A stretch of 64,000 bases of DNA from Beroe forskalii (taxonomy: Eukaryota > Ctenophora > Nuda > Beroida > Beroidae), in the NCBI GenBank assembly GCA_011033025.1, contig WFMF01000613.1:1-64000 (forward strand), written 5' to 3'. Within the stretch, counting starts at the first letter, position 1. Every line of letters begins with the position of its first letter. The notes under the pieces were generated by a model. The model saw only the letters and a list, made by a program, of their open reading frames with translations, had not been told where the DNA came from and searched no databases. Shown here piece after piece: positions 47,416 to 56,476 of the stretch. The translations under genes and the position numbers were made by a program.

Positions 47416-47984
47416 TGGAAAGTCTATAGGAGGGTGGAGAGTGTATTCAGCAGTGCTCACGTTAGTTTGTTAGCGCCATGTGGTCAAATGATGAGACAGT
47501 AGAGCATGGTCATTCATTACACTGGTGTGCATTGGTACAGGCGTACACGGAAATAAACACTCATAAACATTGAATATTATGATCATTATGATCATAATAA
47601 TTATCTTGAAACTTACACCTACGAACACCTTTAGGCATACAAATTCATACAATCTACGTCAACATAGACTCATAAAGACATAAACATGAACTTACTTAAA
47701 TAATTGATTACTATTTTCAATTCTGTTAACTGCATAGCAGTTAGCTTGGGCTTTCCGGAGAAAGCCCTTAAGTTAACTTAATCTTCCTTAGTTCTTTAGT
47801 TTCTATGGAAAGTTTACTGTAACTATTATATTCTGTGATAACACAATGGATTCGCAAATGACAATGGCCAATATGTTATTGATTGTTGCAGCAACAATGT
47901 AGTTGAATTATTATGATTCTAAAGAAACCATATAGCTCGCATTAAAACAACTAGTCGGTTCCCGTCCTACGGACGGCGAATGAT

Positions 47985-48622
47985 GGCAGCCGCATGAGCT
48001 AACGGCCACATGTCCCTTTGACAGTGATTTGACCGTGCGAGTTTGGAGGGGAAATTCGAACCTTTAATTTCTGCGAAAAAAAGCTTCCCACGCCCCAACG
48101 GTAACCCAAGATTGCCGACAATATTCTCAAAACCTTTACTCATCATAAGCAACTCCATAGCGAAGGAATTTTGGAAAAATTCGAAAATCTATTTTTGTGA
48201 AAAAAGGGCATGGCCTCCCACGCCCCTTAGGTGACCCAATAATTCGGACAAAATTATGAAAACTTTATTCATCATAAGCAACTTGATGGCGAAGGAATTT
48301 TGAAAAAATTCGAAAGTTTAATTTTGCGAAAAAAGGGCGTGGCCTCCACGCTCCTCAGAGTGACCCAATAATTCGGACAAAATTCTCAAAATTTTTATTC
48401 ATCATAAGCAACTCAATGTCGGAAGAATTTTGAAAAAATTCGAAAGTTTAATTTTGCGAAAAAAGGGCGTGGCCCCACGCCCTCAGGGTGACCCAATAAT
48501 TCGGACAAAATTCTCAAAATTTTTATTCATCAGAAGCAACTCGATGGCGAAGGAATTTTGAAAAAATTCGAAAGTTTAATTTTGCGAAAAAAGGGCGTGG
48601 CCACCCACGCCCCTCAGGATGG
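47985..48622. repeat. Five tandem units of ~128 bp
   Basis: The units share GGGCGTGGCC, GTGACCCAATAATTCGGACA, TTATTCATCATAAGCAACT and GGCGAAGGAATTTTG. The anchor GTGACCCAAT recurs at about 48101, 48231, 48360 and 48488. The outer units are more diverged. Confidence 0.88.
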
Positions 48623-48724
48623 CCGACAAAATTTCTCATTATTTTTCTGATTTATTATAAAGTTTTTGCAACACGATTGAAAAATAATTTCATTGCCTAC
48701 TTGAAATTGCTAACGCCTGCCACA

Positions 48725-48744
48725 TATATATATATATATATATT
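48725..48744. repeat. (AT)n microsatellite
   Basis: About ten uninterrupted TA dinucleotides. Confidence 0.9.
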
Positions 48745-49495
48745 AACAACACGCATTATATATAGTAAGATGGTTTCTAATGAATACATTGATGTGAACT
48801 CTACAGAATATTGTGACTACCTTACAAAATAAATTTACATGGAACAATAATTCCGGAGATCGAAATTTTGGGGGTACGAAATTTAGGGATACTTTTAATT
48901 TAAGAGTATTACGCATGTTAACGTATGATGATGACGTCACTTTGAAATTTTATGGGGAACGAAAATATGGGGATTCTTTCGAAAAATCATCAAATTTCGT
49001 ACCTTATAAATTTGTCTCGTAAGGTATCTTAATTTATACTTTTATACTTAATTGATTAAATGTGCCTGACTATTCATAGCAATAATAACATTGAACTTCT
49101 CAATTAGGATATGACTCATCAGTACTGCATTGGACCTGGAAGAACGATGCTACGATCATGAGGAAGGGGCGAATTCAAGACGGTGAAGTATTGAACAGGT
49201 AAATAACACCTTTTTTAAACCCTTTTTGAATTTTAAATACGAAGTACGAACAGCGGAAGTGAAGAATTGCGAAATATCCAAGCAAGCCAATAAATATAGG
49301 TTTTCAAAATACATTCTTAAAACGCTATCGTTGTTATCAATAAATTTCAAATCCTTACAGCTCCACCTTTAGATAATTCAACAAATAAAAACCTGCCCTA
49401 CTTCGAGGGTTCAAAGATTCGGCAGAATAAAACATGACCGCCGACTTCAAAGATCACGCCGACCAAACCAAAGATTAAAAAACTTAAAGATACGT

Positions 49496-49625
49496 AGACG
49501 CACCTATCAGGTCCATTTTGGGATAAATCCCGAGGGTGTAAACCTAGGGATATATCCCAATATGTACCCGATGAGGCAAGTGTCTAAGTATCACAGACTC
49601 GCATGAAAACGTCAGAGGGTCCTAT
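49496..49625. mobile_element. GATCGGGTCCAT foldback element, copy B
   Basis: Left arm CGCACCTATCAGGTCCATTT-TGGGATA and right arm TATCCCAATATGTACCCGAT-GAGGCAAG are inverted. The right flank CGCATGAAAACGTCAGAGGG is the inverse of the left flank of copy A. The internal loop contains CCCGAGGGTGTAAACC. Confidence 0.6.
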
Positions 49626-49834
49626 GTCTCTATGTAAACTCAACTCCTAAGAGGCAAGAAGTGTAATACAAGCGTATAATACACGTAACGTTAAGCGGTT
49701 CAAGAGAACGATGACATTGAACCCACAACATTTTTCCTAATTGTTTGTCTCCAAAAATATATAAATTTCTTATTGTTTGTCTTCAGCTTTACATCGCTCA
49801 AACAATGGCCTAGTCCACATCAGAGGGTGGGGGA

Positions 49835-50205
49835 CTGAGGAGTATAACATAAAGGTTCCAGTGTCTTTTGAGTGACGTCATCATCATTTCTTAGTACGGC
49901 ACTTTTTGGGAGTATGACATAAAGCTCCACCTAAGGTTCCAGCGAGATGTCTTTGAGTGGCGTCATTATTATTTCATAGAACAGCGCATCAGTGAAGTAA
50001 TGAAGCTCCCCCTTAAGCTCTTAGGCTCCACTGAGCTGGCAATGACGTCATTATCATGGTTTAGAATAGCACATATTGGGAGTATACCATAAAGCTCCCC
50101 TAGGAGCTAAGGTTCCACCGATATGTCTTTATCACTAATGGTGGGAGGGGAAGAGTGACATCATTATCATGAATTAGAAGGGTGAGTTGATGCCGTCAAA
50201 GTACA
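49835..50205. repeat. Three to four ~110-bp units containing the TGACGTCATTATCA motif
   Basis: The units share GGGAGTATAACATAAAG, CTCCCCTAAGGTTCCA, GATGTCTTTGAGTG and then a copy of the CRE-like motif (GTGACGTCATCATCATTTC, GTGGCGTCATTATTATTTC, ATGACGTCATTATCATGGTT). The motif is therefore part of a longer repeat here. Confidence 0.7.
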
Positions 50206-51225
50206 CCTGAGGCTGCTGTTAGGCCGTTACAAACAAAAGGTTAGCTCCTTGACTGACCGGGTATAACAGCAAAGGAGCAAAAGAGCAAAGACACAGCCCC
50301 CATATACATTCAACGCACAATATATAAGTGAACAGGACTACATGAGATTCAACAACCTGGAAAATGTGTGCTCAAAAACCGGTCAAAAAGCTGAATAAAT
50401 AGCGGTACTATTGATACTATATATAGATTGTCGGGATCACTGTGGAATTAAATTCGAACAAAGATCAGCTCGAAACTATGTGAGATACATGAGATCGACC
50501 GTATCAAATAAGTCTCCATCTACTTATAATCCAGCTCCTCCTCTATACATCTGGAGGTACATGGACAGTATGATAAATATTTGTATAAACTGAGCAGCTG
50601 GCAGCAGCATCACATAAAGAATACGTAACAATATAGCTGCTGTAGTCCACTGTACTGCTGCCCTGGACCACCCACCCTCATGAGATAGAGCTGACCAATC
50701 ACAGGGCCTCCTGCCTGACGGTCTACCAATCAGAGGGCTGTGTTAGGTTTTATGTGTGAGGTGTGTCAGGACGCGCTTCCCTTATCGCTTTATCGAGGAT
50801 TGAAACAAATGCCTTTATTAATTAATTAATAAATGCTTCCCCTGAATCTGTTATACTCGGTTAAAGCTGGGAATTAGAAAGTCAGGTACAACTAAAATTC
50901 TCAATGTTCTTATTCTTTGAACATTGAGATAGGTGTAGGGAATAATGCCGGATCAATGTTTTCTCAAATTCAAATCATTTGTCAGTTTGAGTGGACGATT
51001 TTATCATGAAAATCATTCAGCTTCAAGTGTCATACATGGAGAAATTTACTTCAAAAAGTCAAAAATAAGCGTCATTGGTGGGAAATGGAATGATAGAAAA
51101 CTTGCGGATGACTCACAGGATTGAAATGTTTGACAGTTTTAAGATCTACAAAAGCACAAATATAAGAATATAATGACTGAACTATCACCAATAAATAACT
51201 ATAAAAGTATAAAATATTGACTTAC

Positions 51226-51300
51226 CTCCATAAGATTATTTCCGATGACCCTACACAGTACACAGTGTGACTCAAGTGTCTCAACACAACATACGAATAT
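51226..51300 (-). CDS. Candidate first exon (5' UTR plus ATG-GAG) for the 42-46 kb gene
   Basis: On the minus strand an ATG at 51229-51231 is followed by one codon and a textbook GTAAGT donor (ATGGAG|GTAAGT). The two codons end in phase 0, which fits the phase-0 exon at 46321 and would give a protein starting ME-AEFMRTG. The upstream boundary is arbitrary because the transcription start is unknown. This is only a splice-signal argument, so confidence is low. Confidence 0.25.
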
Positions 51301-52583
51301 TAAAGCCTCAACAGCTAACAATGAGACGTGACAGCATTGATCCTAAGAATTATCGTCAAGTCCTTGAATTCTAGGTAAGTTACTCAGAAAAATGGAAAGC
51401 AGCACGATTATATATAAATGATTTTTCCAGATGTCTCCAGTAATTTATTGTTTTTTCAGAAAAATTGAACAGGTGCAAACATCTTTGTACGTGTGTGCGA
51501 TTGACAAGTATTGTAATTATTGTGGAGTGAAAAATAGGAAAGGAAATACTTCATGTTGTGAACAAAGAAAAGACAGTTAAAGGTCATTAACTTTCCATTT
51601 TGAACAATGACAATTGCGTCACAACTATGACCCGGACTAAAACCATACGGTTAATCATCGGCCAGAAGAAAGTTAAGATGACTAGCTGGACTTAACAAAG
51701 GAAATATATGGACTTATGGTCCTCCTTAATAATATTTTTCATTGTTGTAGAGATTATACGAAGCTACCTTCTTTCCTTTTCAACATGAACAATAATGAAT
51801 ATGGTTCAATATTCTGATTGAAAATATAGCAGCCGCAATTAAGAGTTTTCAATGGACTTAGAAGTACATTAGGGCTCACACTGGGCCCTGATGGTTCTTC
51901 ATTATAATTGGACACACATTAAGGGACGTAATGGTTCGATATTTCTATACATTTTGGCCCTTGAAATGCAGATAAAAACCAGGTGAAAATACCTCTTGGT
52001 CGCTGTTGGGTGACTGAGTGCAGCTGCATTCCCCTGTAGACTGTGTTCCGTCTGAAATGGGGCGGAAGTTTGAGAAAATCCGTGTTTAAAACTGATTAAG
52101 TGATTTACTGGGATTGATATATGAATGGTTGACATCAGACCAGTCTTCTTCAATATTTTATCAGTTGGAGTTATTTGAGATACTTCCAACATTTTTGCCT
52201 AAAACGTACTCCCAGATTAAGATAATATTGGATCTTTACTTAAATCCAATAATATGAAGTGTTTAGACGCTCGATGGCGTGACCACGTCCTAAGTATATG
52301 TCATCCAGGCTCTGATCATGATCTGAAACCTCAGATCTCACTCTATAAAAAGTACGTAGCCTCATAGGATCGGTATACTGGAGTTTGTGCTGATCTGTCC
52401 CTAGCAGCAAAGGGCTGCCTCATTCTAATATTTGAATATTTAATTTTACCTACTTCTAATTCTAACTAATGATATATAACTCTATTCCTAACTATAGCTG
52501 ACTAGCACTAGTATTTATGCCTATAATCTATATCTTATTTAGGAGAAAATTATAGTATAACGCTCATAGCTGCTACAACTCAC

Positions 52584-52908
52584 ATTGAATGACCACTGAG
52601 GGAGGGTTGGGGTGATGGGATATTGTGATAAAATCAGGAGTTTTCGACTTGGACTCCTCTGCTTTAGCTTCTGTTTCCTCCTCTTGTACAGTCTCTTCAA
52701 TCACTGTAACATCCTCCTCCCCCGTCTTTGTTTCTGTTTCTTCATCCTCTAATTCCTGCTCAGTCTCCTCTAATTCTGGCTTAGTCTCCTCTTCTTTCGG
52801 CTCATTCTCTTCTTCTTTTGGCTCTGGTCCAGCGATTTCTACTAATTCAGCATCAGACATGATATCCCCCTCTTTCCAACTGACAATGTCCCCTTGCGAC
52901 TGACTCAT
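52584..52908 (-). CDS. Acidic Glu-rich first exon of an unidentified gene
   Basis: The ATG at 52908 opens a 108-codon reading frame, MSQSQGDIVSWKEGDIMSDA..., followed by a Glu/Lys/Thr/Pro-rich tract of about 65 residues and a short non-acidic tail (HHPNPPSVVIQ). It ends at a GTGAGT donor in phase 1. About 200-350 bp upstream lies a CCAAT-box cluster that looks like its promoter. I could not find the next exon: the open stretch at 52.2-52.0 kb does not match the phase. The acidic tract resembles intrinsically disordered regions but names no family. Possible alternatives are the first exon of the 42-46 kb gene or a short separate gene. Confidence 0.5.
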
Positions 52909-53089
52909 TTCGTAGCTCCCAAGATTCTAACAATATGAACCCCCCATGAAAATGTCACCCGAAGCAGAGCTATACCCCATAGAACTCTTCAATAAAGGTA
53001 CATTAATTTAACAGCAACAAGGGAGACAAATAATGCTGACGCATCTGTGAGGTACTTGAACACCCTGTTCGATGGTGTACATTGCTGTA

Positions 53090-53262
53090 ATTCTGCAGTA
53101 ATCCACCAATCGCAGAGTACCGTGATATCCACACTATCCAATCAAAACGCTTTAAACTCAAAACACCGACCAATGAAAACGCTTTAAACTCAGAGAACTG
53201 GCCAATCAGAGCCCAGCTGTGGAGTATAAACCCGGTCACGTGATGTAAACTAAAATTAAACA
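53090..53262 (-). promoter_or_regulatory. CCAAT-box cluster, probable promoter of the acidic exon at 52.9 kb
   Basis: On the minus strand four ATTGG boxes occur within 130 bp (ATTGGCCAG, ATTGGTCGG, ATTGGATAG, ATTGGTGG), and two of them are preceded by the duplicated phrase GAGTTTAAAGCGTTTT. A CACGTG E-box lies at the distal end near 53237. Clusters of NF-Y-type CCAAT boxes are typical of animal promoters. The activity is inferred. Confidence 0.5.
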
Positions 53263-53351
53263 TGTTCAAAGTTAATCCTATCAAATTCACCACCTCCTCC
53301 TGCACTTGGAATAGTAATCCTGATATTGTATGTCGCTCTGGGGGAGTTGGT

Positions 53352-53398
53352 GGTGTGACGTCATCAATTCACCATTCAGAACCCTGATGATGTCGGCA
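53352..53398 (-). repeat. Solitary inverse copy of the TGACGTCATTATCA motif
   Basis: On the minus strand it reads GACATCATCAGGGTTCTGAA, TGGTGAATTGATGACGTCAC. It sits just upstream of the CCAAT cluster of the acidic exon. Confidence 0.7.
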
Positions 53399-53910
53399 TT
53401 CCAACCCTCTTTCCCAAAGTGAGTACCATGCCATGCCATGACGTAGCACGAACACATCAAATTGTTTCATCTTAAGTGTGATAATCATACTTGGAAATCA
53501 CCCTAATCTGATGTGCTCGAATTTAATGTGAGGTTAATGATGTCAATTTTATTATTGAGGTGTGTCGTAGGTTCAGGATCAAACAAAAACGAAAGTTACA
53601 ATTAGGAAATTTGAATTTAATTGCTGCTGCGAGCATTTATTTGATTGAATCTCATCATTGGAAATGGAATTCTTAGTCCATCATTTAGTTTCTCTCCCTC
53701 GGCCAAACTGAGTCAAAGTTTGCTGCTCAAATTCAATGCTGCATGAATTCAATATCGGCTGACAAACTAATTAGTGAAAATAATATGAATAGAATAAATA
53801 AATATCGTCATTTGTAATATTAATTCTTTCAAAACAAACAGAAATATCAGATATCATCAAAACGCATGCAATCACACTCCCAGCGTATGATCAAACCGAT
53901 CACACACAAA

Positions 53911-55260
53911 TCAAACAGTGCACCGAACTGTCCTAAAGTTCTGAACGTTCGTCTTCTTTTTTACATTCTGACTGATCCCGGAGTCCGTCGGACGGGACTT
54001 ATTGCCCGCGGACGGGAAGAAAACGCCGTATTTTGCTCCCGGCGGACGCTGCCCCTTCAAATCGTACCCATCTACAGGATGTTCCGGGTAGGGAGTGAAG
54101 GTGCCCGCCTTGCAGTTCCCGATGGTTTTACCAGGGGAGCTCTGTTTGAAGGGAGGGTTAACCCGTCCTTTCTTCGGAGGCTCGTTCTTCCGGACTGGCG
54201 GCAGGGGTTTGTCTGATTTGAAGATGTTGGGGTCGAACAGGGAGTTGTTGTGGAGGTTGAGTTTGAAGGGCGTGGAGATCTGCTTCTTCTTGTGTTCCTG
54301 TAACGAGAATCGTTGATGAGCTCTACTTAAATTTAGGAGATTATGAAGGAGAAAATTTCGTGATTGCCATGGTTCCTAATTCTTGATCATCTTCTTTCTG
54401 AATCCTCATAATCGAAATCTTACAATTCTTATGGAATTCGAGTTAATCACCAACCTGTCTTTCCAGAGACCGCATCTCATCAGGTCGCCCGATATACTCG
54501 CTTGTGTACTCAAAGTCCTTCCCAATCGTTAGAGAAGTGTACCCGTATCCTGATCCTTTCTTCGTCGGATTTGTGAGGAAGTTCTTACCTGCGAGGGAAT
54601 TGATTTGAGTTTATAGCGAACAGAAAGCTACTTCTTTAAAAGTTTAAAAGTGGATGGACCTGCGAGAGGTCTGGGCAGTCTCCCAGTGCTAAGTGCTTCG
54701 AGGGTCTTGTCCTGTGTCTCAGTGCGTTGAGGAAATGAAAAAGCTTCGCAATAAAGACTATTTGTCGACTCACGCCGCAGATATTTTCTAGAAATGAGGA
54801 TACAAAGAGATGAATGATATTCTTTTCCCCTTTCTTCCTAACCTGGTGATTTGTATGGCTGAGGCGGCCTTGTCACCCCTTTGAAGTAGTCCACGGCTCC
54901 AGCAAACGTCCCGTAGTGGCTGCCAAGTCCGGACGGCTTCTTGGTGGCATTACTCGGATAAAACGCCTTGGCAACCACATTCTTCTGGGTCTGCTTGTTC
55001 CGCTCCAATCTCCGCTGTTTTATCGGGTCAGAGTAACTTTCCTTCACGAAAACCCGCCCGAAGTTAGATTGGAAATACCCATCAGTGAGTCCAGTTTTAG
55101 ACTTGGTATACGAAGACATCATCTGCTTGCCCCGACCTGCACTGTCATTGAAAGGTCGGTCTATGATCGGTTTGTAAGGATCTCCGATGGTGATGTATCC
55201 CACCTCACTAAACAAGCCAATTCTTTGGATGTCATTCTTGCTGGCGATTACCTTCTTCAT
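53911..55260 (-). CDS. CFAP96: Cilia- and flagella-associated protein 96 (C4orf47/UPF0602 family)
   Basis: Three exons, 55260-54843, 54588-54455 and 54297-53911 (TGA at 53911-53913), give about 312 residues, close to the human protein. Family landmarks recalled from C4orf47 are present in order: RIGLFSE..YIT.GD.Y near the N-terminus, then GYF...F..VF, KKPSGLGSHYGT, a KNF.TNP.KKG.GYGY...TIGK block in exon 2, and TPFKLNLH, SSPGK..G..KAGTF.PYP and a C-terminal VKKK..V.N block in exon 3. All phases agree. I chose the second Met (MKKVIASKNDIQRIGLF), since homologues begin shortly before RIGLF; an in-frame Met eight codons upstream (55284) is possible. The family is linked to cilia, flagella and centrosome-associated structures. 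A palindromic RFX X-box lies about 160 bp upstream, consistent with ciliary-gene regulation. Confidence 0.93.
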
Positions 55261-55418
55261 CGTGACTGGTGATGTGATGTGCAAGATTTAATTCAGTTTA
55301 TGCCATCATCACAAACTTTAGAAATGTATGCTACACGACAGTTAAGTTAACGGAAGGTATAGCAAATCAACGTAAATGGTAGAAATGTGACGCCGCGCGC
55401 GCAATTGATAGTTCATGT

Positions 55419-55432
55419 GTTGCCATGGTAAC
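55419..55432. promoter_or_regulatory. RFX X-box upstream of CFAP96
   Basis: GTTGCCATGGTAAC matches the RFX X-box consensus (two inverted half-sites, here with a two-base centre) and is almost a perfect palindrome. It lies about 160 bp upstream of the chosen CFAP96 start, the usual distance for RFX-controlled ciliary genes. Two GC-rich tracts with CGCGCGCG followed closely by GATAGTT flank it at about 55391-55412 and 55469-55495. Confidence 0.75.
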
Positions 55433-56476
55433 AAGAACTGTGCACGTGCATTTGGTGATTTGTAACGACGCGCGCGCGATTGAAAATGATAGTTACGCAC
55501 ATTTCGTCATTTCGGTGTTTCTTATTCTATGCTTTTTGCAGAACGCATAAAAAGAGAGTAAGATCAGAATGACGATTGGCGAATGCTGATAAGAGGTAGC
55601 AACGATTTCATCGATACTCGATGATACCCACTACTGCAATATTATGATTTATGATGGTTGTTATTTGGAGATTGGAGAATCAAGAAAGTTTTGTGCTGCG
55701 GCGCTGATCATTGACAGGCAAGTTTGTTCGTACAATTTCGGACAGTGGTAAGTCTTGTTAAGTAAATCTTTTTTTTTTTTTCTTTTTTTTCACTCAGAGC
55801 GTGGTGAATGATCACTGAGCACCTTGTTAGGGCGCTCTCACATCCTGTCACATTCATCATAGTGATAATGTACTTAAACAGTGACAGTTTTCCCTTGTCT
55901 ATTGCCTCAGCCTTCATCCCACAAAATCTGAAATACCTGTTAAGTAAATCTTAGTATAATTTCATCGCAATTTTTACCACACGCCCCATGTGCCATGTTG
56001 TGGTCATGTTTTCATTATCAGTGGCCGACTTCCACGACAAGCAATCATTGAAAAAGCACTGAAAAAGTAAAAAAAATATGTTATGACTATCTCACTTCAA
56101 ACTCAAAGGAATTCAATAAAAATTTCGAAAATCAATCAAAAGAAAACTGTTTAATTAGTTCAAATACCAAGTCACATTCAATCAGTTAAAACTAAAAGAA
56201 AATCAAAATTTATCTCAATTTGTTACATCTTTACACATTGGCATTCATCAAAAATCACTGATCAGACGAATGCCTCAAAAATTCCTAAATCCTGTTGGAT
56301 TTGACAGTTCCTAAAGTTCTCGAAATTAATAATCACTTAATATAGTTCTTAAATTAAGCAACAAAAAAAAATAAATCAAAAAAAATCCTAATCCATGAAA
56401 CTAAAGCTTTAAGGAGACTGGGCTTCATCGATTGACCAGACATAATTGTGATTCCTAGAATTTTATATTTATCAGA

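Noticed and set aside
51990-52198. Second exon for the acidic gene at 52.9 kb
   Set aside because: The acceptor at 52198 gives a frame that does not match the phase-1 donor at 52584, and the peptide has no notable features.
54916-55272. 118-codon plus-strand open frame
   Set aside because: Antisense shadow of CFAP96 exon 1.
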